In this document: positions 34,924-44,439 of the stretch, piece by piece | Layout: each line of letters opens with the position of its first letter | How positions within the stretch are numbered: the first letter of the stretch is position 1 | Assembly (NCBI GenBank): GCA_964658655.1 | Contig: CAZZZL010000017.1 | Span: forward strand, 8,663-72,662 | Source: G963692885 sp964658655 | GTDB taxonomy: Bacteria; Acidobacteriota; Terriglobia; Terriglobales; Acidobacteriaceae | Direction: 5' to 3' | Length of the DNA: 64,000 nt | The notes under the pieces: generated by a model | The model's input: the letters and a program-made list of their open reading frames with translations, nothing else | The model's database searches: none | What the model was told of the DNA's origin: nothing | Made by a program: the position numbers and the translations under genes

Positions 34924-36198
34924 GTGAATCAAGGAGGAATCTTGATACCACGTGCATGTTACCAATTCGGAAGCCTTACCCGAAAGAAGCGGGAGAAGGG
35001 GCCTGATACATGGGAGTTTCGGTACTACGAACCGACCGAGCTCGGCGGCAGGAGACGCAAGTCCTGCATCGTCGGCACAGTCGAGAAGTTGCCCACCAAA
35101 GCTCACGCGCAGAAGGCAGTGGAAGCCCTTCTCCTAACCCTCAACTCTGAAGCCCCGCAGCAGCGCATGGCCGCGGTGACATTCGGTGCTATCTGTGACC
35201 GATACATGCAGGAAGAGATGCCGGAACGGTACTCCACTGCGAAGTCGTACCGGTCCAACATCGTGAATCACCTGAAGCCACGCTGGGGCGAGTATCTGCT
35301 CGAAAAGATTCGACCGATGGCGGTCGAGGATTGGTTGAAGAATCTCCCTATGGCCTCGAAGTCCAGGGCGCACTTGAAGAGCGTGATGCATTTGATGTAT
35401 CAGTGTGCTGCACGCTGGGAAGTCTTCAACGAGCAGAGAAACCCGATAGCGCTGGTTCGCGTGAAAGGCGGCAGCAAGCGCCGGCAACGTCCGACCACAC
35501 TCACTGTTGAGGAGTTCGAACTCATCGTTGCGACTCTGCAAGAGCCGTGGCGCTTGATGGTACAGATCGCCCAATGCCTCGGTCTTCGCGTCAGCGAGAT
35601 CGCGGCGCTTCAGTGGGACGACTTCGATTTCGACAAAAACCAGCTTCTCGTTCAGCGCAGCTTCGTGAACGGCAGGGTGGATGACGTCAAGACCGAATAC
35701 TCCCTGGACTACGTTCCTCTGCATCCGTCCTTGACCGAGATTGTTCTGAAGCGGAGCACGCAAGCTGTGCCCACGGAAGAAGGCTGGGTCTTTGCCAATC
35801 CCCGAACGAACCGGCCCTACTATCCCACCGAGATCCAGAAGCGGCATCTTCGCCCCTCGGGTTGCTGTGTGGTGGCATGTCCGACGTGCGGGGCGGCACC
35901 TGGTGTCTGGTGTAACCAGGACCAGAAAACCGGTAACGGCGTTCGAATGCTCTTGCACGAGACGCGCGTTAAGAACTCCGGCAAGTACGGGACCATCGGC
36001 TGGCACACGTTCCGCCACACGTATCGTTCGTGGCTGGACGAGACCGGAGCTCCGATGAAAGTACAGCAGGAATTGATGCGACACGCTTCGATCCAGACGA
36101 CGATGAACGTCTATGGACAGGCAATGTCGTCATCGAAGCGGGAAGCGAATGGGAAGGTTGTAGAGATGGTGCTCAAGCCGATGAAAGCGAGCGACTGA
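34924..36198 (+). CDS. Tyrosine recombinase (integrase) with zinc-knuckle-like insert
   Basis: A 424-residue phage-type integrase. A SAM-like core-binding domain (about 85-180) precedes the catalytic domain with Arg222 (CLGLRVSEIAALQW), His361 and Arg364 (HTFRH), His387 (LMRHASIQTT) and the nucleophile Tyr397 (MNVYGQA), all intact. Between the last beta strands and the HxxR box lies an insert with Cys319, Cys322, Cys330 and His345 (CPTCGAAPGVWC), the small zinc-finger type seen in phage and actinobacterial proteins, rare inside an integrase. GTG at 34924 is listed; a TTG at 34942 with GGAGG four bases before it is an alternative. The gene ends 75 bp from the 3' end of a tRNA-Met gene, the expected attachment site. 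Confidence 0.92.
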   Translation: MNQGGILIPRACYQFGSLTRKKREKGPDTWEFRYYEPTELGGRRRKSCIVGTVEKLPTKAHAQKAVEALLLTLNSEAPQQRMAAVTFGAICDRYMQEEMPERYSTAKSYRSNIVNHLKPRWGEYLLEKIRPMAVEDWLKNLPMASKSRAHLKSVMHLMYQCAARWEVFNEQRNPIALVRVKGGSKRRQRPTTLTVEEFELIVATLQEPWRLMVQIAQCLGLRVSEIAALQWDDFDFDKNQLLVQRSFVNGRVDDVKTEYSLDYVPLHPSLTEIVLKRSTQAVPTEEGWVFANPRTNRPYYPTEIQKRHLRPSGCCVVACPTCGAAPGVWCNQDQKTGNGVRMLLHETRVKNSGKYGTIGWHTFRHTYRSWLDETGAPMKVQQELMRHASIQTTMNVYGQAMSSSKREANGKVVEMVLKPMKASD

Positions 36199-36272
36199 AC
36201 TGCGATTTTCCTTATTGGGAGATATCGGGAGCCGATCCGTTTTTCTGATCGACTCGAAGTTATTAATTTGAT

Positions 36273-36349
<77 letters not shown>

Positions 36350-36462
36350 CTCTGATAGTAGCAAAGGCAGGCAGCAGGGTCAAGGCCAGCCGCTAGGTCA
36401 GATAGATGGTATGCAAACCAGTAAACCCTTCTTTTTGTACAATTAAGCGCCCACAACTGTGC

Positions 36463-37122
36463 CTATTTCAGCACACTCAGCGCCTCTTCAGGCTCGGGAC
36501 GCACGCGAAAATCAGCGAATCCGCTGGACCATTGAACGATCCCGTTCTGACTGATCACAAACGTCGCCGGCAAGGGCAGTCGCCATGAGTCCTCATCGTT
36601 GATAAACGGGATGTTTACCAGGATGGAGCGGTAATAATCGCGGTAGGAAGCGGGCACCGTGTAGCCGGCGCCGAAGGCTGCGGCTACCGATGCTTTCTCG
36701 TCGCGCAGGACGGGGAACGGTAGTTCGTGCTGCGTGACGGTGAAGTCATTCTGCCGAATGCTTTGAGGGGAAATAGCAATGAAAAGTGCGCCACTTTCGC
36801 GCAGGATGCTGTACGCATCGCGCCACGCTTCGAGCTCTGTGATGCAATAAGGACACCACCGGCCGCGGAAGAAACTTATGACCAATGGTGCAATGGCCAG
36901 CAGGTCATTCGAGTGCACCAGCTTGCCGTGCGCGTCGGGGAGGGCAAACTCCGGCATGGAGTCGCCTGCCTTCAGAATCCTGTCTTCGATGCCGGTCGCG
37001 AAGAGTTCAGCGATCACGCGCTCATTGCGCTCAAGACGCTCTGGCTGCACCAGCTTGCGCGTCTGTGCGGTGATGTCGTCCAGCTGGGCTTGCAAGGGGT
37101 CCATGCGCGTTTCGCTCTTCAT
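36463..37122 (-). CDS. Peroxiredoxin-like (AhpC/TSA) protein
   Basis: A 219-residue thioredoxin-fold protein. AGDSMPEFALPDAHGKLV begins the AhpC/TSA domain near residue 52 and Cys90-Pro-Tyr-Cys93 (RGRWCPYC) gives the redox centre, followed by VPASYRDYY and PATFVISQNGIVQWSS. A peroxiredoxin typically has a single peroxidatic Cys in a PxxxTxxC context; here the CxxC looks more like a peroxiredoxin-like/redoxin subgroup. A helical N-terminal extension (about 1-50) is usual for that subgroup. It should reduce peroxides or thiols in the cytoplasm. It ends 47 bp after ffh begins downstream in opposite reading of the same strand, that is, ffh precedes it and the two may be co-transcribed. Confidence 0.82.
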   Translation of the reverse strand: MKSETRMDPLQAQLDDITAQTRKLVQPERLERNERVIAELFATGIEDRILKAGDSMPEFALPDAHGKLVHSNDLLAIAPLVISFFRGRWCPYCITELEAWRDAYSILRESGALFIAISPQSIRQNDFTVTQHELPFPVLRDEKASVAAAFGAGYTVPASYRDYYRSILVNIPFINDEDSWRLPLPATFVISQNGIVQWSSGFADFRVRPEPEEALSVLK

Positions 37123-37169
37123 CTCCTCAAGACTATTCCTTCCACAGGCATAGGGTATCGTCGCAGATG

Positions 37170-38567
37170 CTAGCGACCGAATCCGCCCATACCGCCCATC
37201 CCCTTGATGCCGCCCATCTGGGACATGAGCCGCCTCTGCAAGCCGCCGCCCTTGCCCGCGGACTTGAACATCTTGCGCATCTGCGCATATTGCCGGAGTA
37301 ACTGGTTGATCTCCTGCACGCTCGTGCCAGAGCCGGCTGCGATCCGCTTGCGTCGTGAGCCGGAAATGATCTCGTGATTCGCTCGCTCCTGCTTCGTCAT
37401 CGAATCGATGATCGCTTCGACGCGGCTGAACTGCTTCTCGTCCACCTGGTCCGCTAGCTGCTGAATTCCCGCGAAAGGCCCCACAGAGGGCAGCATCTTC
37501 ATAATGCTCTGGAACGATCCCAATTTGCGCACCTGGCGAAGCTGGTTGCGAAAATCTTCCAGCGTAAATCCATCGCCTGACAACGCCTTCTTCGCAAAGT
37601 CTTCTGATGACTTGCGATCGAGTTTCTCTTCCGCCCGTTCGATCAGCGTCATCATGTCGCCCATGCCCATGATGCGGCTGACGATACGGTCCGGATGGAA
37701 TGCCTCAAACGCGTCCGGCTTCTCGCCCGTGCCGATAAACTTTACCGGCTGCCCGGTGATCTGTCGGATCGACAGCGCAGCGCCACCGCGTGCATCGCCA
37801 TCCATCTTCGTGAGGATTGTTCCCGTTAGCGCGAGCTGTTTGTGGAACTCATCAGCCGAACGCACCGCATCCTGGCCAGTCATCGCATCGGCGACAAACA
37901 AAATCTCCTGAGGTGCCAGCAGGGTTTTCAGTTGCCGCATCTCGTCCATCAGGTCGTTGTCGACATGCAGACGTCCTGCGGTATCGACGATGAGCGTGTC
38001 GCAACCGGCGATGACTGCCTCGCGACGTGCTTCTTTTGCGAGACGAACTACCAGTTCCGGCCCTGCTACTTCGCCATTCTGGTCGCCCTCATACAGACTG
38101 GCCTTAATGCTCTTTGCGACGACTTTCAATTGTTCACGGGCTGCCGGACGGTACACGTCGACCGACACCAGCATCGGCCGATGGCCGCCCTTTTGTAGCC
38201 AGGCCGCGAGTTTGCCTGAGGTGGTCGTCTTACCGGAACCCTGCAGGCCGGCCATCAGAATGATCGTCGGCGGCTTGGAGGCAAAGTTAAAGCGCGCAGT
38301 GTTTTCCCCCAGCAGTGCGACCAGTTCGTCGCGCACAATCTTGATGACCTGCTCGGTCGGCGATAGCGCTGTCATCACCGTCGAACCCAGCGCCTTCACG
38401 CGAATGTGTTCGATCAGTTCCTTCACGACGCTCAGGTTTACGTCGGCTTCGAGCAGGGCAATACGAATTTCGCGCAGAGCCTCGCCGATGTTCTCTTCGG
38501 TGATGGAGCCCTGACCGCGAAGGTTCTTGAAAGCGCGTTGCAGCTTATCGGATAGATTCTCAAACAT
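37170..38567 (-). CDS. ffh: Signal recognition particle GTPase Ffh
   Basis: A 465-residue SRP54. The N domain (MFENLSDKLQRAFKNLRG) precedes the GTPase G domain with GLQGSGKTTTSGKLA near residue 108, DVYRPAAREQL, DTAGR near 192, TKMDGDARGG near 252 and the closing GTGEKPD. The M domain from about 300 ends in a Met/Gly-rich tail (LMSQMGGIKGMGGMGGFGR). It binds 4.5S RNA and nascent membrane proteins and hands them to FtsY. It is a core chromosomal gene, showing the mobile element ends to its left. The downstream peroxiredoxin-like gene follows by 47 bp. Confidence 0.97.
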   Translation of the reverse strand: MFENLSDKLQRAFKNLRGQGSITEENIGEALREIRIALLEADVNLSVVKELIEHIRVKALGSTVMTALSPTEQVIKIVRDELVALLGENTARFNFASKPPTIILMAGLQGSGKTTTSGKLAAWLQKGGHRPMLVSVDVYRPAAREQLKVVAKSIKASLYEGDQNGEVAGPELVVRLAKEARREAVIAGCDTLIVDTAGRLHVDNDLMDEMRQLKTLLAPQEILFVADAMTGQDAVRSADEFHKQLALTGTILTKMDGDARGGAALSIRQITGQPVKFIGTGEKPDAFEAFHPDRIVSRIMGMGDMMTLIERAEEKLDRKSSEDFAKKALSGDGFTLEDFRNQLRQVRKLGSFQSIMKMLPSVGPFAGIQQLADQVDEKQFSRVEAIIDSMTKQERANHEIISGSRRKRIAAGSGTSVQEINQLLRQYAQMRKMFKSAGKGGGLQRRLMSQMGGIKGMGGMGGFGR

Positions 38568-38625
38568 GGCGTTCTCTCATTTTACCAGCCTGATTTGGAC
38601 ACCAGGGCAGTGCTATCTTTTACCC

Positions 38626-39396
38626 ATGAGAAGTCTGCTGCCTGCCGGGTTCCTGTGGTTTTCGCTCTGCGCTGCCAGTTCTGTACAGGCTCAACAGCTG
38701 GCATCGCCGCCTGCCATCTCTCATCCACAACTTGATGCCTACCGGCAGAGAGGTGCCGCTGCCTTGATGAATGATTTTGGACAGCTTGGGCGTTATCGAG
38801 CAGCAAATGCCGCGCTTCATCCTGTACGCGCGGGCGAACAGCGTGTCGTTTTCTTTGGAGATTCGATCACCGATGCGTGGAATCTCGATCGCTATTTTCC
38901 GGCTAAAGGCTATATCAATCGTGGTATCGGCGGGCAGACGACTTCGCAGATGCTGCTGCGTTTTCGCCAGGATGTGATCGATTTGCAGCCGCATGTCGTC
39001 GTCATCCTTGCCGGCACCAATGACATAGCCGGCAACACCGGCCCGATTTCGCTCGAAGATATTGAGAAAAACTATGCGACCCTGGCGGAGCTCGCGCGCG
39101 TGCATCACATCGTGACCATCTTCACATCTGTAACCCCGGTGAATGGTGATGTGCCCGGCAAGCGTGAACTTTTCGAGACGCGGCCGGCAGCGGAAATCGT
39201 TGCGTTAAACACATGGCTCAAAAACTACTGCGCGTCGAGCGGTGACTTGTATGTGGACTACTTCGGAGCCATGGTCGATACGCGAGGCCAGATGCAGCGT
39301 CCGCTTTCTGACGACGGCCTCCACCCAAACGACGCTGGCTACAAAGTAATGGCACCACTCGCTGAGAGCACAATCGAAAAAGCATTGCAGATGTAA
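38626..39396 (+). CDS. Secreted SGNH/GDSL hydrolase
   Basis: A 256-residue esterase-fold enzyme with a signal peptide (LLPAGFLWFSLCAASSVQA, cut near residue 23). The four SGNH blocks are present: FFGDSITDAW with the nucleophile Ser, GGQTTSQML with the oxyanion Gly, LAGTNDI with the Asn, and DGLHPND with the Asp-His pair. The substrate may be an acetylated polysaccharide or lipid. The ATG at 38626 is preferred over longer starts because the signal peptide begins there. It is divergent from ffh, with a 58-bp gap. Confidence 0.9.
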   Translation: MRSLLPAGFLWFSLCAASSVQAQQLASPPAISHPQLDAYRQRGAAALMNDFGQLGRYRAANAALHPVRAGEQRVVFFGDSITDAWNLDRYFPAKGYINRGIGGQTTSQMLLRFRQDVIDLQPHVVVILAGTNDIAGNTGPISLEDIEKNYATLAELARVHHIVTIFTSVTPVNGDVPGKRELFETRPAAEIVALNTWLKNYCASSGDLYVDYFGAMVDTRGQMQRPLSDDGLHPNDAGYKVMAPLAESTIEKALQM

Positions 39397-39414
39397 TCGC
39401 GGCCTGCCGGCATA

Positions 39415-40401
39415 TCAACCTCCGAAGACTTCCGCCGCCGCCAGCACAGTATTTGTATGCAGCGTCACCGTGTCCTCGAGCTGCCGCGCGTATCCGCCGG
39501 CGAAGACGCTGAAAATCGGCACCCCGCGCGCTTTTGCTGTTTTGAAAACATGCAGATCGCGGCGCCGCATGCCTTCGACTGTCAGCGCGAGTCCACCCAG
39601 CTTGTCGTCAAAATAAGGATCACTGCCTGCGATGTAAGCGATGATGTCAGGTGTGAACCGGTCCAGCGCAAGAGAGATTGCATGCGCAAGGGCAGCGAGA
39701 TATTGCTGATCTTCGACGCCATCGTTTAAATGCACGTCGAGCGAAGACTGAGGCTTGTAGGCCGGATAGATTTTCTCCTGATGCAACGACAACGTAAACA
39801 CGCCATCACTGCTTGGCATCCCGGGCCCAACCAGCACTCCGCAGCCAAGATCTTCATTTAAAGCAGCGTCAGTGCCGAATTTCTCAGGTGGGAAAATTGC
39901 CGCGGTCCCGTTGCCGTGGTGTACGTCCAGATCAACGACCAGGGCACTTCGGATGAATTCATCACGCAGCAGTCTTCGCAATGCGATGGCCACGTCGTGC
40001 AGCATGCAGAAGCCTTCGCCGTGATCCGGATGCGCATGATGAAATCCACCGCCAATTGACAGCGCAACGCCGCGCTCAAGGCTTTGCCGGGCCGCCAGCA
40101 AAGTGCCGCCACAGCCAAGCAGGGTGGCTTCGACCAGCGCCTTCGAGTATGGCAACTCCATGCGTCGAATCTCCTGCGAACTCAATGTCCCATTCACGAG
40201 CCGATCCACGAAGCCGGCCTCGTGCACCTGCAGAACGTCGTCGAGATCGATGGCTTGCGCGGCTACAAAATTGTCTTCCTGCGCGGCCCGGGTGGTGAGC
40301 AAACGCTCGCGCACCAGCTTGTATTTCACCCCGGGAAATACATGCGCCTTGCCAAAGGGCAGGTAGAAACCTTCGCGATGGATAAGTGGAAAGTTGATCA
40401 T
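39415..40401 (-). CDS. Histone deacetylase-family hydrolase
   Basis: About 328 residues of the arginase/deacetylase fold, class as in bacterial acetoin-utilisation-like or acetylpolyamine amidohydrolases. Zinc and catalytic motifs are present: GGFHHAHPDHGEGFCMLHDVAIA (tandem His), VVDLDVHHGNGTAAIF (Asp and His ligands) and AGSDPYFDDKLGGLALT (Asp ligand), with FAGGYA near the end. It probably removes acetyl groups from lysine or polyamines in the cytoplasm. I place the start at 40401 (MINFPLIHREGFYLPFG); the longer frame to 40563 crosses the start of the divergent MFS gene. Confidence 0.88.
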   Translation of the reverse strand: MINFPLIHREGFYLPFGKAHVFPGVKYKLVRERLLTTRAAQEDNFVAAQAIDLDDVLQVHEAGFVDRLVNGTLSSQEIRRMELPYSKALVEATLLGCGGTLLAARQSLERGVALSIGGGFHHAHPDHGEGFCMLHDVAIALRRLLRDEFIRSALVVDLDVHHGNGTAAIFPPEKFGTDAALNEDLGCGVLVGPGMPSSDGVFTLSLHQEKIYPAYKPQSSLDVHLNDGVEDQQYLAALAHAISLALDRFTPDIIAYIAGSDPYFDDKLGGLALTVEGMRRRDLHVFKTAKARGVPIFSVFAGGYARQLEDTVTLHTNTVLAAAEVFGG

Positions 40402-40544
40402 GCGAAAGGACAGGATACGTCGTCGCTGCTTTTGATTCGATGCATCGGCATGCCCTGACATGCGTGCTATCGAATTTTGATTAGCCGCTCGTTCTTCCCA
40501 CGCCAGACAGAGAGAGACACACGCCATGCCTATAAACTGGAAGA

Positions 40545-41942
40545 GTGCCGCCCACCGACCCACAGGAAGTAGTCGAAGTCACAACAGAGGAGGGAGTTCC
40601 TTCCGCTGAGACCCTTGACGACACTGCTGACGCGCCTGGCACTCAGGCTAAGCCATCAGGGAATGAAGCCGGAATCGCACACGGCTGGCGCGCCCTCCGT
40701 CACAGAAATTTCCGGCTGTTCTTCGGCGGCCAGAGTATTTCTCTCATCGGCACCTGGATGACACGCATCGCCATCAGTTGGCTCGTTTACCGCCTGACTG
40801 GTTCGGCGCTCATGCTTGGTTTTGTCGGATTCTTCGGGCAGATCCCGACATTTCTGCTTGCACCATTCGCCGGTGTCTGGGTCGATCGTCTTGACCGTCG
40901 TAAGGTCCTCGTATGGACGCAGGTGCTCGCCGGTGTGCAGTCCCTGATTCTCGCCGCGCTGACACTGTCAAAGATTGTTACGATTTCCGAAATACTGGCA
41001 CTCAGCATTTTCCAGGGACTGATCAACGCCTTCGATATGCCGGGACGGCAGGCGTTCCTGATCGAGATGGTCGAGGACCGCAAGGACCTCGGCAATGCGA
41101 TTGCCATCAATTCATCAATGGTCAACGTAGCACGCCTGCTGGGTCCATCGCTGGCGGGCCTCATCATCGCTGGAGTCGGCGAAGGCTACTGCTTCCTGAT
41201 CGACGGCATCAGCTACCTGGCCGTCATTGCCTCATTGCTCATGATGCGGATGACTCCCGGAGTCGTAGTCATCGCCCGTGGACCACGTCCGTCGATGCTG
41301 ATCCAACTGCGCGAAGGATGGGATTTCGTCGTCGCCTTTGTACCTATCCGGTCGATATTGCTGCTTTTTGCCATCTGCAGTCTGATGGGCATGCCGTTCA
41401 CCGTGCTGATGCCTATCTTTGCCTCGAAGGTCCTGCACGGCGGTCCGCATACACTTGGATTCCTGATGGGCGCGGCGGGCAGTGGAGCCTTGGTGGCCGC
41501 GCTTTCGCTTGCGTTTCGCAGGAGCGTCGTCGGCCTCACAAAAGTTATCCCTGCAGCAGCGGCAATTTTCGGGGCTGGCCTCATCCTGTTCGGCCTGTCG
41601 CATGTACTGTGGCTTTCAATGATCATGATGCTCTTCGTCGGCTACGGCATGATGGAAGGCATGGCTGCCAGCAACACGATTATTCAGACGCTGGTGAAAG
41701 AGAACATGCGCGGCCGCGTGATGAGTTATTACACGATGGCCTTCGTGGGCATGGCGCCGTTCGGCAGCCTGCTGGCCGGCGGACTGGCGCACCTGTTCGG
41801 AGCGCCGCGGGCTGTGCTGTTCACCGGCAGTTGCTGTATCGCGGGTGCGGTATGGTTTACCACGCAACTGCCCGCGATCCGCTCAGTCATGCGGCCTATC
41901 TACGTGGAGATGGGTTTATTGCAGGATCGAGTCAGTCACTAG
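40545..41942 (+). CDS. MFS transporter (EntS/DHA3-like)
   Basis: A 465-residue major facilitator with about 12 helices. After a 50-residue acidic, likely disordered N terminus come RHRNFRLFFGGQSISLIGTWMTRIAISWLVYRLTGS and FLLAPFAGVWVDRLDRRKVLVW, the MFS_3 signature A-like loop seen in enterobactin-exporter EntS and macrolide exporters of the DHA3 type. It should export small molecules by proton exchange; the substrate is unknown. The start is GTG 40545, with no strong ribosome binding site. An out-of-frame 364-codon frame inside it is a shadow. Confidence 0.9.
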   Translation: MPPTDPQEVVEVTTEEGVPSAETLDDTADAPGTQAKPSGNEAGIAHGWRALRHRNFRLFFGGQSISLIGTWMTRIAISWLVYRLTGSALMLGFVGFFGQIPTFLLAPFAGVWVDRLDRRKVLVWTQVLAGVQSLILAALTLSKIVTISEILALSIFQGLINAFDMPGRQAFLIEMVEDRKDLGNAIAINSSMVNVARLLGPSLAGLIIAGVGEGYCFLIDGISYLAVIASLLMMRMTPGVVVIARGPRPSMLIQLREGWDFVVAFVPIRSILLLFAICSLMGMPFTVLMPIFASKVLHGGPHTLGFLMGAAGSGALVAALSLAFRRSVVGLTKVIPAAAAIFGAGLILFGLSHVLWLSMIMMLFVGYGMMEGMAASNTIIQTLVKENMRGRVMSYYTMAFVGMAPFGSLLAGGLAHLFGAPRAVLFTGSCCIAGAVWFTTQLPAIRSVMRPIYVEMGLLQDRVSH

Positions 41943-42025
41943 CAGGGGCATACGGTGACACTTATCCATCCTACATGCGCAACAAATACCGTATACAGGG
42001 TTCATAATAGGCAGCGGAGTCATCC

Positions 42026-44389
42026 ATGGAGTACTCGCAAATGCGCGCGAAGCAGAGCTCAGCTAAATACGTGGAAAAGGCCAGGGCCGAGACCACTCCG
42101 GCGTCTCGCCTGCCCGCGCGCCTGCTCAGCTGGATGCTCATCTGGTCGCTCATCAGTTCGACGTCTCTACCGCTCTACGCCCGGGCTAGGCACACCAGTC
42201 AGTCCATTACGGGCACAAAACTGCCACCCCACGAACGCGCTTTGCAGGCCCTCAATCGTCTGACCTTCGGGCCCCGGCCCGGGGATGTTGAGCGGGTTGA
42301 GGCGATGGGTGTGGATCGATGGATCGACCAGCAGCTCAATCCGGAGACTATCGACGACCTGACCCTCGAGGCGCGCCTGGACAGCTATCCGGCCATGCGC
42401 CTGAGCGAGCAGGCACTGTTGACGAATTACCCGCCGGACGCAATCATTCATGCCGCTGCCGATGGCAAAATGCCACTACCGGACAACCCGGAAACGCGGG
42501 CCATTTACAACAGCCGCATCGCCATGTACCAGCAGAAGCTGGCAGAGAAGCAACCTGCAACAGCAGCGCTGCCGCCCAATGGAACGACGCCTCCGCCGAA
42601 CAGTACCATCCCAGCTTCGGCAACAGTTACGCTTCCGGTGAATGCGCCGTTGAATGACAAGAAGGCAAGTGCGCTGCCCAACCCCGCAATGCGTAGCAAC
42701 GCCTTCCTGGGCCAGCCACCTGCCGGGATATCCAAAGACACAGTAGTGGCTGCAGAGGATGCGGCACACTCACCTTCCATCAAGGTGCGCGAGCAACACC
42801 TGTATGCGGACCTTGCGGCAACCAGCATCCTTAACCTGCCGCCTGCGGCGCGTGTCGCGAAAATTCTGGCCATGCCGCCAGCAGACTTCCTGAACTTTCA
42901 ACACAGTCTGACGGGCGCGGAAAAAATAAAACTGCTGTCCGATTTGGCACCGCAGCAGAAGGAAGTGCTTCTGGCCATGCGCAATCCCGAACAACTGGTC
43001 GCCGGTGAACTGCTGGCCGAACGCTTTTTGCGGGATGTCTACAGCAATCGCCAGCTCGAAGCCGTGATGACCGACTTCTGGCTGAATCACTTCAATGTGT
43101 ACCTGCATAAGCAGCAGTTCACGCCCTGGTATCTCGTCGAGTATGAGCGGGCCGCCATTCGGCCGCATGCGCTCGGAAAGTTTGAGGACCTGCTCGTAGC
43201 GACTGCGGAGAGCCCGGCCATGCTGACCTATCTCGACAACCAGCAGTCCATTGGGCCACATTCCGAAGCAGGGCTCCGTGCGCAGGCGCAGGCGAGTCAA
43301 GGCCAGAATGTGAATCCGCCGGCAGGCGGGACTGCCTCCACGCCGCTCAAGCCAAAAGCTGATCTCGGCCTGAATGAAAACTACGCTCGTGAGCTAATGG
43401 AGTTGCACACGCTGGGCGTGGACGGTGGCTACACCCAGCAGGATGTTACGCAGGTCGCGGAAGTCTTCACGGGATGGGGTGTCAACCCGCCCAATGCGCT
43501 CCAAAAAAATGCGCCTGTGGGTTTCAACTTCAACCCTAAGCGGCACGAGCCGGGCCCCAAAACCGTCCTGGGAAAAACGATCAATGGATCCGGCCGGGAA
43601 GAGGGTCTGCAGGTACTCCATATGCTGGCGACCAGTCCCATGACGGCCCGGCACATCTCGCAGCAGCTGGCTGTCCGCTTCGTCAGTGACAATCCGTCGC
43701 CGGCCCTGGTGAAGAGTATGGCCTCCACGTGGGTCTCAACTGGCGGGGACATAAAGGAAGTGCTGCGAACCATGTTCAGTTCGCCGGACTTCTGGTCCAA
43801 GGATACCTATCGCGCGAAGATCAAAACGCCGGAAGAATTTGTGCTGTCAGCCGTTCGTGCGACCGGTGGGGAAGTGGTCCGTCCCGCTCAGGAACTGCAG
43901 GCGCTCGATGAGCTCGGCATGCCGTTCTTCGGTTGCCAGACGCCCAATGGCTACTCCTGGATTAGCAGCGCATGGGTCAATACCGGCGACCTGCTCGATC
44001 GCATGAACATAGCTATCAACATTGCCGGCAACAAGCTTGGGGTCGCTACGGACATGGACAGCCTGATCGCCAATCTTTCGCGACAGACCGTGGCGACCGC
44101 GCAGCAGACCAGTACGCGGCAAAAAGAGAACTGGCTGGCCGACATCCTGTTGAATGGGCCACCTACTCCCCAGACACAGGGGGCAATATTGAAACAGATC
44201 AACGAAAGTGCCGTGAGCCCGGCTGCGAACCAGGCCGCTGCGGCGAAGCCGGTCGCGGCTGCCGACGTTCCCCGGCGCTATCGCTCGGAGCTACCGGACA
44301 GCAGCCTGCCCATCCCTCCGCCAAGTGATCCTGAGGCTTCTACGATCGCCGGATTGCTGCTGGGCTCGCCTGATTTCCAGCGCAAGTAG
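42026..44389 (+). CDS. DUF1800 protein, exported
   Basis: A 787-residue protein with a hydrophobic segment near 32-52 (RLLSWMLIWSLISSTSLPLYA) acting as signal or anchor. ALQALNRLTFGPRPGDVERVEAMGVDRWIDQQLNP is the DUF1800 start; later LDNQQSIGP, NENYARELMELHTLGVDGGYTQQDVTQVAEVFTGWG, FNPKRHEPGPKTVLGK and the HISQQLAVRFVSDNP segment are family hallmarks. A Pro/Ala/Thr-rich insert lies at about 175-230. DUF1800 proteins are usually paired with a DUF1501 protein; none follows here, and the next gene is convergent. The function of the family is not established. Confidence 0.9.
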   Translation: MEYSQMRAKQSSAKYVEKARAETTPASRLPARLLSWMLIWSLISSTSLPLYARARHTSQSITGTKLPPHERALQALNRLTFGPRPGDVERVEAMGVDRWIDQQLNPETIDDLTLEARLDSYPAMRLSEQALLTNYPPDAIIHAAADGKMPLPDNPETRAIYNSRIAMYQQKLAEKQPATAALPPNGTTPPPNSTIPASATVTLPVNAPLNDKKASALPNPAMRSNAFLGQPPAGISKDTVVAAEDAAHSPSIKVREQHLYADLAATSILNLPPAARVAKILAMPPADFLNFQHSLTGAEKIKLLSDLAPQQKEVLLAMRNPEQLVAGELLAERFLRDVYSNRQLEAVMTDFWLNHFNVYLHKQQFTPWYLVEYERAAIRPHALGKFEDLLVATAESPAMLTYLDNQQSIGPHSEAGLRAQAQASQGQNVNPPAGGTASTPLKPKADLGLNENYARELMELHTLGVDGGYTQQDVTQVAEVFTGWGVNPPNALQKNAPVGFNFNPKRHEPGPKTVLGKTINGSGREEGLQVLHMLATSPMTARHISQQLAVRFVSDNPSPALVKSMASTWVSTGGDIKEVLRTMFSSPDFWSKDTYRAKIKTPEEFVLSAVRATGGEVVRPAQELQALDELGMPFFGCQTPNGYSWISSAWVNTGDLLDRMNIAINIAGNKLGVATDMDSLIANLSRQTVATAQQTSTRQKENWLADILLNGPPTPQTQGAILKQINESAVSPAANQAAAAKPVAAADVPRRYRSELPDSSLPIPPPSDPEASTIAGLLLGSPDFQRK

Positions 44390-44439
44390 AAGCGCAGGCG
44401 CCTGCACATCAAGTGCGGCTAAGGATTGTAAGGTTTAGC

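Noticed and set aside
40913..42007. Long plus-strand open frame of 364 codons inside the MFS gene
   Set aside because: It overlaps a clear transporter in another frame, has Arg/His/Pro-rich composition and no family likeness.
44394..44405. Palindrome GCAGGCGCCTGC between convergent genes
   Set aside because: No loop and no T-run, so it does not fit a terminator, and it is short enough to arise by chance in GC-rich DNA.
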